Notes under the pieces: model-generated
Database searches by the model: none
Seen by the model: only the letters and a program-made list of their open reading frames with translations
Told to the model about the DNA's origin: nothing
Program-made: the position numbers and the translations under genes
Shown here: piece by piece, positions 50,716 through 62,789 of the stretch
Numbering within the stretch: the stretch's first letter is position 1
Layout: each line of letters starts with the position of its first letter
Assembly (NCBI GenBank): GCA_013398295.1
Contig: VZSF01000019.1
Span: forward strand, 124,001-188,000
Source: Chionis minor
Taxonomy: Eukaryota; Chordata; Aves; Charadriiformes; Chionididae
DNA length: 64,000 bases
Reading direction: 5' to 3'

Positions 50716-51654
50716 NNNNNNNNNNNNNNNNNNNNNNNNNNNNNNNNNNNNNNNNNNNNNNNNNNNNNNNNNNNNNNNNNNNNNNNNNNNNNNNNNNNNN
50801 NNNNNNNNNNNNNNNNNNNNNNNNNNNNNNNNNNNNNNNNNNNNNNNNNNNNNNNNNNNNNNNNNNNNNNNNNNNNNNNNNNNNNNNNNNNNNNNNNNNN
50901 NNNNNNNNNNNNNNNNNNNNNNNNNNNNNNNNNNNNNNNNNNNNNNNNNNNNNNNNNNNNNNNNNNNNNNNNNNNNNNNNNNNNNNNNNNNNNNNNNNNN
51001 NNNNNNNNNNNNNNNNNNNNNNNNNNNNNNNNNNNNNNNNNNNNNNNNNNNNNNNNNNNNNNNNNNNNNNNNNNNNNNNNNNNNNNNNNNNNNNNNNNNN
51101 NNNNNNNNNNNNNNNNNNNNNNNNNNNNNNNNNNNNNNNNNNNNNNNNNNNNNNNNNNNNNNNNNNNNNNNNNNNNNNNNNNNNNNNNNNNNNNNNNNNN
51201 NNNNNNNNNNNNNNNNNNNNNNNNNNNNNNNNNNNNNNNNNNNNNNNNNNNNNNNNNNNNNNNNNNNNNNNNNNNNNNNNNNNNNNNNNNNNNNNNNNNN
51301 NNNNNNNNNNNNNNNNNNNNNNNNNNNNNNNNNNNNNNNNNNNNNNNNNNNNNNNNNNNNNNNNNNNNNNNNNNNNNNNNNNNNNNNNNNNNNNNNNNNN
51401 NNNNNNNNNNNNNNNNNNNNNNNNNNNNNNNNNNNNNNNNNNNNNNNNNNNNNNNNNNNNNNNNNNNNNNNNNNNNNNNNNNNNNNNNNNNNNNNNNNNN
51501 NNNNNNNNNNNNNNNNNNNNNNNNNNNNNNNNNNNNNNNNNNNNNNNNNNNNNNNNNNNNNNNNNNNNNNNNNNNNNNNNNNNNNNNNNNNNNNNNNNNN
51601 NNNNNNNNNNNNNNNNNNNNNNNNNNNNNNNNNNNNNNNNNNNNNNNNNNNNNN
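50716..51654. other. Assembly gap, 939 N
   Basis: The run of N sits immediately left of extremely GC-rich sequence. GC-rich first exons and promoters are often missing from bird assemblies, so the true start(s) of the flanking gene(s) are probably inside. Long open frames reported across it on minus are artefacts of the N run. Confidence 0.99.
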
Positions 51655-51860
51655 TGTGGCCGGGCACCGGAGACCGGCGGCGGGCAGCGGCCGCTCGGCG
51701 CGGCGGGCGGCTCGGCCGTGGGCGGCGGGAGGGCGAGGGGCGGCGGCGGGGGGTGCAGCTGCGCTTGTCCCGAGCGCGGTGCTGCGGCGGTGACCGGGGG
51801 CAGCTCGCGGTGGGAGACGAGGGCGTTCTGCTCCGGCAGAGTTCGGTTTGGTTTTTCTTG
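51655..51860 (+). promoter_or_regulatory. CpG island promoter, right edge
   Basis: About 200 bp that is very GC-rich and dense in CpG, with a NotI site GCGGCCGC near 51,688 and GC boxes (GGGCGG, Sp1/KLF sites) at 51,705-51,710, 51,720-51,725 and 51,738-51,743. There is no TATA box. It ends in a G/T-rich zone with poly-T tracts (51,870-51,892). This is the typical look of a housekeeping-type vertebrate promoter and first-exon region. The island probably continues left into the gap. Strand is given as plus because sequence to the right has a plus-strand transcription skew; it may be bidirectional. Confidence 0.8.
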
Positions 51861-52298
51861 GTTTTGGGCTTTTTTTGGGCCTTTTTTTTTTTGGTATTCT
51901 TGCAAGTTTTCGCAGCGATACTGCAGGCGTGCCAGGAAGAGTGAGCTATTCCGGTTTTGGTTTAACTACCTGTTGGGGAAGCTTTTCCAATCTCAGCTAG
52001 CGCCGTTGTCTTTCTCAGAAGAACCATAAACTTTTTTTTTTTTTAAATAAAGGCTAACAAAAATGCTATCCGTGGCATAAAATAAGTTCTCTACCGTGTC
52101 ATCGTTTAGCATTGCATTGCTTTTTGCTAAAAAAACCCGAGTAATATTTAGCTTTTCCATGTCATACACAAACATAGTTAAAGTACTGTGCACGTGTTTG
52201 ATGCGTTTTTAACTTCAGGCAGTCTTGAAACGTTTCTTTAAAATTAATTAATTCTATATCTTGAAGTGTTAGCAGAGAGAGGCTGCTTTTATAAATGG
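51861..52298. other. Sequence just downstream of the CpG island
   Basis: T-rich sequence leading out of the island. A possible 5' splice site, AAGA|GTGAGC, lies near 51,939-51,945, but the exon boundary cannot be fixed without transcript data. The 103-codon frame from 51,718 is glycine/arginine then aromatic-rich and looks like translated CpG-island and poly-T sequence rather than a protein. Confidence 0.4.
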
Positions 52299-52565
52299 AA
52301 TCGTAGAATGTTTTGGGTTGGAAGGGACCTTTGAAGGCCACCTATTCCAGCCCCCCCGCCATGAGCAGGGACATCTTCAACTATATCCAGTTGCTCAGAG
52401 CCCCGTCCAACCCGACCTGGAATGTTTCCAGGGATGGGGCATCCTCCACCTCTCTGGCCAACATGGGCCAGTGTCTCACCACCCTCAGTGTAAAAAATGT
52501 CTTCCATGTATCTAGCCTGAATCTTTCCTCTTTTAGTTTAAAACTGTTACCCCTTGTCCTAAATA
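52299..52565 (-). mobile_element. CR1 LINE, 3' end fragment, antisense
   Basis: Plus shows the reverse of a CR1 3' end: AATCGTAGAATG, GGGTTGGAAGGGACCTTTGA, GCCATGAGCAGGGACATCTT, AGTGTCTCACCACCCTCAGT and TTACCCCTTGTCCTAAA. It is 5'-truncated with no intact frame. It lies under 1 kb from the CpG island, so it is probably in the first intron. Confidence 0.93.
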
Positions 52566-55500
52566 ACGTCTACCTGCTTTGCTGCTCAACCAGTATAAAA
52601 TAAAGTTGTTTTTATTTAGGTTATGTTTGGAGAGGGGAGGCAGCTGAAGAAAAGAAACTGTAAATCTGCAGGTAGATTTTATTATACTTATCTATCCATT
52701 AGGTTAATTGGGATTCCTGCAGTGCTGGTAATAGAAAGAATTTTGCACTAGAGGCAGACCAGTTCTCTGTTTATATTGTGTGAAATATAACATCAGATAA
52801 TTATAGATAGTTTGTGTAATTAATAAGTAGTCTGAACAAACCCTTTGGATTTAACTGTCAAAAGTCTGCAGGTTTACGTAAAGCGCTTGCAAGCAAAGTA
52901 GCCCTCAAGCAGGTACCTTGCTTTCCCCCAAAAAAAGAAATTGCTTCAGAGGCCTAAGTTGCTTTCATTGGTATCTAGAAATACGTTCCTGAAGTTACAG
53001 TGAGTGTAGTTGATAAGTTGGGGTTTTGAGGTGGCAGATGTATTCAAGATAGAGGTCAGAAAGATAATCTGAAAACCCCTCTGAATTTGGGTGCTTTTTT
53101 ACTTTTTTTCATTAACTCCACTGTCAGTTAACTGCTGCGCTATTTCAGGTACTTCCAGGATTTCGTGAGCCATTGTAGTTACAAGGAGGACATAAAATGT
53201 AACATTTTAGGATTTCTTTTAAATCTCCCAAACTTTGACAAGCATCCCAGTAATCCTTTATTCTTTTCATTTCTAGACTTCTTTTGGAAGTTTGTAAACA
53301 TTAAAACCTTGTTTTGTGAAGACAGTGTTTGGGTAGTGTTAAACTTGCAGCTTTCCCTGATGACCTAGAAATAGGATTAGGCAGATGTGACACAGGATAA
53401 GGAGGGAAATGGAAGCATATAAAGGCAAAGTTACTTCTTCAGTGTTGTCTGCCAAGCTGGGAGGACAACAGAATTCTGTTTTTCTGGTTTTCTCTCTGAA
53501 ACATCAGTCCGCTTCTTCCTTTAGACCTGGCTAAGTTCCTCAGGGAACTGAGGAAAAAGCAAAAAAGTAGGCTTTTTAAAAATATTTTTAGAAAGGGGGG
53601 GTAATTTTTTGTGAATAATCACCTGTTCGATTCTGAATAGTAGTTACCACATCTACAATTCTGAGTGGATTTTGTAGTCAGAATGTTGACATGTGCAAGC
53701 ATGATGGTTAAATGAAAGAGGATGTTAGATTTCTGGCAAGGAGTACATGTTAGGAGAAGACTGCAGAGGCCCTGATCTTGTTTTGGTTGACAAGGCTACT
53801 TAACCTTATTCAGACAAAGGGGACACTGAATTTTTTGCAGGACCAGGGCATAGCTCTGTAGCTAAATATTCTTCTCTTGAAGGTTCTTTAATACAGAAAC
53901 GTCCAAGAAATACTTTTAAAAAAATCATTCAGAAGTTCCTACCTCCATATAGTTAACCTTTTTGTTTGTGTGATTATGTCCTTGGTGTTGACTTTCCCAT
54001 AAAAAAAATAATTAAAAGTTGTCTGGTTAAAATAATTAGAAGCCTTTTTTCCTTTCATTCATCTATTTTATACAGCATCAGTTTTTACTGTTATCGGTTA
54101 AGTCATTTAAATTGGCCATACGTCAATAGTAAATTCTATTCTTTCAGTCCTGCTGTTTTATTTTGGAAGTGCTGTTTCTTTGTAGTCATACCATCTGCTT
54201 CTATGGACTTGAACTCTTTGATTTATTAGCAAAAACGAAGGTCAGTATTATCTGTCATCTTATGTAAGGAAAGGTCCAATATAAGTCTTCAGGACCAGTA
54301 ATTGATCTTTTAATTTAAGCTTGGATTAAATTTCTCCAGTCGAACGTGGTTACAAAACTGCTGTTCCGTTTGTTTAAATGTGACTGCCAGCTCCACCCTT
54401 TCCCACTTCCTCCTAATTCATTCAGTTTTTATAGGAGGCACGCAAGGTTGTCTTGATGGATAACTCCACGATTCTGTCAAATGCTTTTGTTTCTTTGTCT
54501 TAATTGCTTACAGTGTATTACGTGTACATCGAAAAATTGAGAGTCGTCTTCACTCCTGGCCTTGCTTTATGTGATACAAAATTATTATTCTCCCGTATAA
54601 GAATGAAAAGACATTATTTGTTTCATAACATAATTGGGCTTCTTTCCCTTCCCATGGACATGCATTGCATTTCAGGATGTACTGAATGGTTGATTACTGA
54701 CTCCAAACGAAAATACCTGGTAAGCGTTGCTGCCGGTGTTTCCAAGTTCATACTCCAACTGTAGATTGGACTTTTAAATGTAAAATAAAACAAAGCTTTC
54801 TGCATAAACTTAGACACAACTTTATCACTTTTTCATCTGCTAACTTGTTTAGCAAATTTTGGAAAGAAACAACACAAAAAACCCACCACAAAACAAACAA
54901 AATCTGAGTTCCCAATTTGCAAGTGTTAGGCCGTAAAAATGTTACAGACCAAACATTTTTCTAAGTGTGAATAGGTTTTTACATACCATGTAGTTGACAT
55001 TCTGGCTTTCACAGCAACTAACCTGAAGAGATGGGAAGTGAAGCAGATGTAAGTTCTGCACTTCCCATCAGGATGCTGTAAATATAGTTTGTTCAGGGTA
55101 GTCAGGATGTGTTGGTCTTTGCTAGCAAGCACCTAATGCACTTGATTTCCTCTTCTCTTTTCCACATACCTAAGGAAAAGGGGAATATGTCTTCTCTTAA
55201 TGTGTTTACTTTTCTGGCGGCAGGAGGGATTGTTAGCGTGTAACAGGTTCTCTTTATTCACAAACTCAAAATCCCCAAGTAGGGTTGATTTTTATCTTCT
55301 TTGATCTGCAGTGAAACTGACTTAAGGCTTGTCTGTTCAGTGTGTGTGTGTGTTTTCATTTTTCTGGAGCACAGCAGTAGTATGTTGTAGCTTAATGCTA
55401 GGTGAGAGGCACAGGACGCTAGGGAATAGAGTGGGCAACTCGGTGTTTATTGTGGTAATTTTTTCCACGCTTTATACCCAATTTGTGAAGCTTGCTGACA

Positions 55501-56812
55501 GAGCCTGAAATAGTGTACAGAAATGCCTTCACATTTAATGAATGAACGCTATTTAATTTGGTTGTAAACCAGCGGTATGTCGAGTAGTTCAGTTATTTAT
55601 GTATTTGATTAAAAATCTTAGTTGCCAAAATTATTTTGGATCCTAGTGTTGTGTTACAGTGGCAGAAGCTGTCTCAGTATATTCAGCAAAACTGACATTT
55701 TCATACCACATTTTTTGAGCCATGGTTATCAGTTTGAAATGGAAATGAGTTGAAATTGAAAGCTATCAGACATACAAAATGAAATACTCTGTCAAAATAC
55801 TGTCTGGTTAAGACAAATCTTACCCAAAGCAGATGTATTCCTACAGTCACTCTTGGTGCCTGCTGGGGCGACTTAATAGTGAGAAAAAGAGCTGAAGATA
55901 AAAACATTAGTAGGCATAGATTGTACGGAAGTAGAACATTTTTCTGCCTGAACGTGTGAAGTTCTAGTTTCTTCACATGAATGTTGAAGGTGTCACATCC
56001 AGAGTTCTGCAGCATTTCTTTATTTCTGAATGAAAAAGGAAATGAAAGGGAATTTTTTTCTGAATAATGACTGGAGGCCTTTTTCCATACTGATGGATGA
56101 ATCTGAAAACTAAGGGGAAATAATACTGGCATTGGCATGTTCAGTTAGGTACTGTATGAACAAAAAATGAAATGTGATGTAACTTGATTTTAATGTATTT
56201 CTTTTCTGTTTAGCAGTTAATATGGTTAGCAGGTAAACTTTTCAGTTTTAGGTAATGTGTTTCGTTATTAACTCCTGTTCTCTAGGGAAAGGAAACACCT
56301 TATTTTTCTAAAGTTGATGAGTATTGTACTGATTTGGCCGCTTACAAAGTACACCTGAATGTAAATCTGGTTTTAGTTCTGGCTGAATGTGTGGTGTTAG
56401 AAGTGCTGTCTTAAATGAATGGTTAAAAGAAGCAGAGCAAAATTGTACCTAACCATATATAGGAAGTGAAGCAGTAAGTAAACTGAGTATGTTAGATATG
56501 TATATAAATTAACGTTTCAGATGAAGAAAACCAGAAATAGAATAGCACTTGATGCGGGAAAAAGTTTGAGGAGGACTTTCAGCATATTAGTCAATATTTC
56601 TAGTTAACATCAGATGATGTCACGTTGTTTAAACAGTGAATAGAGTCTCTTGACCTGCACTTTATCTAGTTTTTTATTTTGTTGTGTATATTGACTCCCA
56701 GAACTTCAGTGTGGGACTTAAGCACTTCATCTACTGGCCGACGCTACTGAGAAACATAATTTTGTGCTGTGTTTCTTCACCTTTTCTTGTCTTAATGTTT
56801 TGTGCTGGGGAG

Positions 56813-56886
56813 GCTGGAGGAACACGGATTTTACCAGCTGGGGGAATGGTTCTCCCGGATGTAGGACCTCAGCTGTTGATTCAGCC
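56813..56886 (+). other. Weak candidate internal exon
   Basis: A pyrimidine-rich tract (TTTCTTCACCTTTTCTTGTC) leads to the acceptor GGGGAG|G with no intervening AG. After 74 open bases comes the donor GCC|GTAAGA. The encoded stretch reads GGTRILPAGGMVLPDVGPQ in the open frame. I recognise no family. The 74-bp length would shift phase. It may equally be a chance pair of splice-like sites. Confidence 0.2.
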
Positions 56887-56942
56887 GTAAGAGTCCCGCA
56901 GTAGCTTTCCAGTTTCTCACATATCTTTCTTTCTGCTTTAAG

Positions 56943-56963
56943 AAAACAAACAAACAAACAAAA
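56943..56963. repeat. (AAAC)5 microsatellite
   Basis: Five AAAC units in an A-rich context. Confidence 0.85.
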
Positions 56964-57166
56964 TCTTCGTATTTGTCTCGCTGGTAGGCAGAACAGCAAG
57001 GAGGAGAAGGTACCTTGTTTTAACATTGTGTTTGTGCTGCGTAGAAGAAGTATTGCATTGAAACAATTCTGCGTTCCTCTGTGTCGCTCCGGAGTTTGGT
57101 CAGTACCAATAAAATGTTACCAGTGCTTGACAAGTTTTATGTACTTGTCCTGCTTTATATACTGTA

Positions 57167-57188
57167 TAAAGACTGCAGGCAGTCTTTA
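57167..57188. repeat. Inverted repeat, 10-nt arms, 2-nt loop
   Basis: TAAAGACTGC pairs exactly with GCAGTCTTTA around AG. It has the same arrangement as the larger palindrome at 45,709 but could more easily be chance. Confidence 0.75.
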
Positions 57189-57295
57189 GTATTTTTATTT
57201 TTATGTATAATATCTGCTTTATCAGTCTGGAGCAGAAAAAAAATTTCTATTCTTACAGGACTCTAAATTATGGTTTGTGTTGAAGATGGTGAGGA

Positions 57296-58436
57296 GTATG
57301 GTCAACATGGATTTATGAGGGGGAAATCACGCTTAGCCAACCTGACAGCCTTCTACAATGGTGGCTCGGAAAGGAAGGAGGAGAGTTTACCTCAACTTTA
57401 GTAAGGCTTTTGACACTGTCTCCCGTAGCCGGTAGACAGGCTGGCAGTGTACAGGTTAGGTAAATGGACAGTGAGGTGGGTTGAAAACCAGCTGAACAGT
57501 TGGCCCCCGAGAGTGGTGATCAGCAGTGCAAAGCCTAGGGGGAGGCAAGTCACAGGTTGTGTTCCCCAGGGTGTACCCAGGGGCCAGTGCTATTTAACAT
57601 GTTGATTAATGACCTGGATGCTGGGACAGAGTGCACCCTTAGCAAGTTCGCAGACAATGCAAAACTGGGGGGAGTGGCTGAAACAGCAGGTGAGTGTGCT
57701 GCCGTCCCGAGTGACCTGGACAGGCTGGAGAACTGGGCTGCCAGAGATCTCATGAAGTTCAGCAAAGGAAATGCAGAGCTCCGGCACGTGCTTGGGGCTG
57801 ACCAGCTGGAGAGCAGCTCTGCAGAGAAAGCTGTGGGCGTCCTGGTGGACAGAGCCAGTGATGCACCCTTATGTAGAAGAAGTTTGGTGTCTTGGGTTGC
57901 ATGGGGAGGAGCGTTACCAGCAGCTAAATTTGGCACTGGTGAGACACATCTGGGGTGCTGTGTCCAGTGCTGGGCTCGCCAGTACAAGAGAGACATGGAC
58001 ATACCGAAGCGGGCCCAGTGCAGGACCACCAAGATGATGATGGGACTGGATCATCTGTCAGATGAGGAGAGGCGGAGAGCTGGGACCATTCAGTCTAGTG
58101 AAGAGGAGGCTTGGGGAGGTCTTATCCATGTGTATCAGTACTTGATGTGAGGGAATGAAGGAGGGGAGCCAGACTATCCTCAGTGGTGCCCAGTGACAGG
58201 GCAAGAGGTAAAGGAAACCTGAATAAAAAAAAAAGCGCCCTTTTTTATGGTGCGGCTTGTGAAACAGTGGCAGATCTTGCTCGAAGAGGTTGTGGAGTCT
58301 CTGTCATTGGAGGTGTCTATTACCCAACTGAACATGACCATGAGCAACCAGCTGTAGCTGAACCTCTTTGAGCGGCGCAGGGGGAAGGCTGAACTAGGTG
58401 GTTCCCAGCAACCGGTTCCAACCTCAGTGGTTCTGG
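57296..58436 (+). mobile_element. CR1 LINE, 5'-truncated and internally deleted
   Basis: Sense CR1 beginning at GTCAACATGGATTTATGAGG in the reverse transcriptase and ending at GTTCCAACCTCAGTGGTTCT. Internal pieces are missing (for example around 57,420-57,440), and an A-tract/T-tract block near 58,216-58,250 replaces normal sequence. It sits in the presumed intron in sense orientation. Confidence 0.93.
57557..58150 (+). pseudogene. CR1 ORF2 reverse transcriptase, broken fragment
   Basis: A frame of 197 codons carries CR1 reverse-transcriptase text: QGPVLFNMLINDLDAGTECT, the catalytic box as F-A-D-N (codons 57,647-57,658, second aspartate replaced by asparagine) and SDLDRLENWAARDLMKFS. The sequence then degrades; C-terminal CR1 blocks such as KRAQCRTTKMM are still readable. 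The upstream palm segment (LNFSKAFDTVS, near 57,390) is in a different frame. It is inactive by truncation, frameshift and active-site loss. Confidence 0.88.
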
Positions 58437-59089
58437 GTATGTGTAAATGTATTGTTTATAGTTGAGGATGAGTCTTACAGGACCTATTCATTGAAAATTG
58501 TCACTTGAAGTAGACAGGAATAAGGGCAGAGGCAGTAGCTAGTACAGAAAACTTTAAAGAAAAGTGCAAGAAATCCTTAACAGAATCATTATTATCTATG
58601 TAGGTAGATCTCATAATTTCTGCTGTAAAAGCTCAAGAATTTGCCTTTTAAAAAAAATAAGTCTTTCTAAGGTAGCTAACAGTGGTTAAATTCTGAATGA
58701 ATTTTCTTGAATATCTAGGTGTGTTTTTATTAAAATTATGAATGTGTACAAATTAATATATACAAACAAGTGTTGCTAAATTAACTTGAAAGCTCCAGTC
58801 ATATTTCAGGAATGGGTTATCGAGGTCTCCAGGACACTCAGTGTACCCAGTGTTCTGATAAGTTATCAAGATCTGGTGAGATTCTTGTGATGATCAGGCC
58901 CTAAAAAGGTCGTTTTCATCTTCAAATTTTGGTATTTTTGTCTGCTTCTCAGGCCAACTTCATGCCAAATGAGTTCTTTTTGCTAGTGTTTCCTTTTTTT
59001 TTTTTAGAACGAAATAGTAATAGTTATTCATCCTCAAGTGCGTACTGGTTTTTTGTAAGTAAACAGTTTCATCAGGGTTGGAATTTATA
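58437..59089. other. T-rich sequence, probably intronic
   Basis: Between two CR1 copies, with no gene or repeat recognised. A T-tract lies at 58,997-59,006. Confidence 0.5.
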
Positions 59090-59670
59090 CAGTCGTAGAA
59101 CCATAAAACAGACCAGGTTGGAAGGGACCTTGAAAAGTCACCTGGTCCAGCCTTTTGTGGGAAAGGGAGTGTAGCTGAGATTATTTAGCACCCTGTCCAG
59201 TTGCATCTTGCAAACATACAGGGAGGTTTTCCTCCCTCCCTGAAGAGGTTGCTCCAGTAACGATTGTTCTCACACAATATGTAAAAATATTTTAACTACT
59301 GGAATACTGTGGTAAGTAAGGTCCCCTGAGCCTTCTCATCTTCAGGGAGAAAGAAGCCTAGCTCAAGTCTTTCCACACAGGGCAGGTTCTCCAGCCCTTT
59401 GATCATCTTTGTGACCCTCCGTTGGGCCCTCACCAGTCTGTCCGCATCTTTCTGGAATTGTGGAGACCAGAACTGGACACAGTACTCCATGCGTGGCCTG
59501 ACAGCTGGTTAGAGTGGGATGATCACGCCTCTGCCTCTGCTAGCAACACTCCTGCAGATGCAGCCCAGGGTCTGAACGGCCTTTGTTGCTGTAGGGGCAC
59601 ACCGCTGACTGAGGTTCATCTCGGTGTCCTCCAGGACCCCTAGGTCCCTCTCAGCGAGGCTGCTTCGTCT
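59090..59670 (-). mobile_element. CR1 LINE, older subfamily, antisense
   Basis: Plus shows the reverse of a CR1 3' end: AGTCGTAGAACCATAAAACA, GGTTGGAAGGGACCTTGAAA, CTTTTGTGGGAAAGGGAGTG and TTAGCACCCTGTCCAGTTGC, then ORF2 C-terminal sequence. On minus, 59,490-59,296 reads EYCVQFWSPQFQKD and RAQRRVTKMIKGLENLP, standard CR1 text. The 3' end belongs with the copy at 19.1 kb. It is truncated near CAGCGAGGCTGCT and has local deletions. Confidence 0.9.
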
Positions 59671-62600
59671 GTTAAGGATTACTGTCATTGGCTCTGTGTG
59701 GGGGGTGGCGTATGTGATTTTCTTACCAATGGCTACTTACAGATACTTGGACAAGGTTTTCTCCTATGAACTTCCCCTTGCAGAGTACACTGCTTTCTTT
59801 TCCAGAGCAGTTTCCAGAAACCATCTAGGTTTAGCCAGCCTTTGATAACCAGCTTGAGAATCATGGGAATTCAGTGTAAATTTGTATGAGAAGATTTTCT
59901 AAAATTTCGGTCTCTGTTTTTATTATGTGCACCTCTCACTTTCTGTAAAATTACGTGTATGTATGTAAATATGCAACCATATGTAGGACTTGCACAAAAG
60001 TGTATTCTGTCTGTGGCTTACTCATTGTGTTTTGTGTGGTTATTTTATAGATAAATTGCATCATCTTTTTCTAAAATTTAAGAGTAACTGTAAATCAATC
60101 AATTCCTTTTTATATTGCCATCTGTTAGTAGAGTAACACTACTCACCTGTAACCAGAGTTACAAGATTCAAGCTTGGATACTTGCTTAATCCAGAAGATC
60201 AAGGAACTGCTTGCATTATCTTGTTCAAACCACGTGTTTTCCCCAGAGTTTTTCTTGCACAGGTTTTTGCGCTTTCTGAGCATCCATGGAGAAATTTTCT
60301 TTATATTCTTAGCACTTCTTGGCAATAAAGTGGATGCTAGAGAAATGTCTTTATTCTTCCAAAAGCAAAATGTTACCAAGCTGTGTAGTAATCAGCTCTT
60401 TCTATATTGTAGTCTAGAAACCTTTTTTTTTCCCCCTTTTCTTAGTTGTGCACACAGTTCTTTAATGTCATGTTGTTGAATTTGTCATGTATTGGATTGT
60501 ACTCTCTAGTTTATATTCACCCACTGTTGTTCCTAGTGCATGTGGGAAGTATTGGACATCTTTTAATTCAGGCATTGTATTATCATTGATTTCTAGTGTG
60601 TAACTGTCAGGGTTTTCTTGTTATAGAAGCAGTTACCTACCCATGGGCGCGATGCACCTCTCCAGAGAGGCATTCCAGATTGCAAGAGGAGGTGAAAGTG
60701 GAGCACAAAACAAAAACCTTTGCTTGGTTAGAGAGGGTGAGGTGCGAGGAGGAGGAAGGTGAAGGAGCCTGTGGTACATTTAATGAAGTTAATGACAGAC
60801 AAGGTGAACAGCACTTAGAAATTTCTTAATTACTGCCAAAGAGTATGTGCTGATTTGTGTAGCGGTATTAACATCGTTTCTGTAATAGTTACTCTCAGTT
60901 CACACAGAAGAAGGTGTGTTTTTGAGCTGAGGGTAATCAGTTCCAGAATTCACTTCCTAAGCTGATCTTTTAGTAAGAAAATGCAAGATGTTTTTCAGTC
61001 AGGTTGGCTGTATTTTAGCTGCTTATTGGTGCCTTTTGCAAAATGAGGTAGGCGATCAGTCTTCTTTTCAGTATACATATATCAGGTAGGTTTGGAAGAA
61101 ATCTTTTGGTTATATTATGCTGTTGTCACATCTCTGTCTCTTTTAAAGCTTATAACGTTGTTTGTTACAGCAACTGAAACTTGTAGAACCTTTCTTTAGT
61201 GAATTTATTTAAATGTATTCCTTTTTGACTGTATGCTTACCTTGATCTTTCATCTTTGTGTAGTCTTTTTGTTAAGACGCACTGAGGTTTTTGGTTGATA
61301 GGTTTTTGTTCTAGCCCAGAGCTGATGTAAAACTCTGCTGAAAGTGTTTTAATGGCTTCTTTTGGAGGTTTGTGTGAGTCCCAGGGTTAACGGGTCGGCA
61401 CAGCTAGTGTACTGAGGAGCACCTATGGTAGTGGCTTTCCACATCAGTTGGATGGAGCCTAGTCTTGAAGGGCAGCAAGGTGGTTCAGTTTTCCACATGT
61501 TTTTCCTACGGGGTTTTGGAACGGTCAAGTGAGAAAAGCAGAAATATTCTTCATTAGGCTTTGTACCAACTCTGAGCAAAATGCATAGGGATGCAAAAGA
61601 GAGAGGAGTTTTTATCCCTCTTTCCTAGAAGAGTGTGTAACAGCCAATTTCGTGCACCCTGGACAAAGAACACTTACGTGGCTCCAAGTTAGTTTCAGTT
61701 CTTGTTTCATTATCTTAAAGGTGCATCCAATGTAGTCCTTCATACATATTTGCAGAGCTTTTTCTGGCAGGAAGTTCTGTGTGATGTGAAGAACTGCAAA
61801 GACTTGGTCAAAAATTGCTAACTACTGAAGAGTAACTAACAAGACAGAAAGCGGATGTGAATTTTAGTAAAGCCTGAGTGAAACTTGCGTTAATTTAAAC
61901 TGTACAAATAATATGCATAAAGGAAGTAATGCAGCCTTACCAATCTGACACAGATGGGGGATAAAGTGTTAGAAGGAAGAGTCTGGATGAAAATGGTAAA
62001 ACTGAAAATGCATTTTAAGCTGAGAGAAACTGTAAAACTGAAAGGAAAGTTTAACAGTGAATAGGAGCACGAAGTCTTCAGATGGAAGGCTTGAGGGGTG
62101 GGTGGTTGGTGTTCACAGGGTAAAAAGATGCAAGAATACAGGATATTTTTTTCTGGGTTTTTTTTTTTTCTCCTCTGTCTTCCTGAAACTGTACGTGAGA
62201 TTTATGTGTGCCATTTGAAATTGAGGATTTTCCCAGTTCAAGGTATTGTCTTTGGTCTCTTTTGCTTCTAATGGAGAGCTCACATAGTCTCAGGAGGTGA
62301 TAAGAAGAATCTGTAACGTGTGCAAGGTACCAAGGCAGTGACTGAATTGATAGGCGGGGAGCTCTGACCATGACTCCTAGTAGTTCTCCATTCCTTTCAT
62401 GGGTTTTGTTGAAGCGACAAGATGTGACTGAGAAGAGCTGTGAGTGAAGTGGATATGGCATTTGATGACTGTTTTTCTTGTGCACTATAACTTTGTTCTA
62501 GATAGAAGTAGAGGGGTCTGCAACTAATAACCAATATCTACATTTGTACTAAGTTGGTGGAAAAACACTTTTAACTCCCCGTCAGCACTTTCTCCTGCAT

Positions 62601-62789
62601 TCCCTCCTCCCTAACTTAACTGTGTTTCTAAGTAAAAATTAAAGCATACTGTAACAGCAGAATTCTTTAATAGAACAACAAAGCTTCATAATATTTGCTT
62701 TTCCCACATGTGAGAAGGAAATATGTAAATAAAGGGATTTGCTCAAACAATGTGACATGCTTCCACAGACAATGGCAGCTGCCTCCTTC
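59671..62789. other. T-rich sequence, probably intronic
   Basis: About 3.1 kb with T in excess over A on plus. No transposon is recognised. A weak candidate exon at 60,627-60,736 is listed separately. Confidence 0.5.
60627..60736 (+). other. Weak candidate internal exon, purine-rich
   Basis: The acceptor TTTTCTTGTTATAG|A is followed by an open frame (VTYPWARCTSPERHSRLQEE and onward). Two usable donors follow: GAG|GTGAAA after 60,691 and AGG|GTGAGG after 60,736. The segment and what follows are GA-rich, like exonic splicing enhancers. No protein family is recognised. It could be an alternative or non-coding exon, or a pseudo-exon. Confidence 0.2.

Larger units (their letters stand above)
52566..57295. 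other. T-rich sequence, probably intronic
   Basis: About 4.7 kb. The plus strand has visibly more T than A in most sampled lines, the strand bias seen in vertebrate introns transcribed on that strand. Apart from a weak candidate exon at 56,813-56,886, a short GT run at 55,340 and an AAAC repeat at 56,943, no gene or transposon is recognised. Confidence 0.5.

Noticed and set aside
50628..51905. Very long minus-strand open frames across the N run
   Set aside because: They are mostly undetermined bases; N codons cannot be stops, so the length has no meaning.
51718..52029. 103-codon frame starting in the CpG island as a protein
   Set aside because: Poly-glycine/arginine followed by F/W-rich sequence simply reflects GC-rich DNA followed by T-tracts; no conserved motif.
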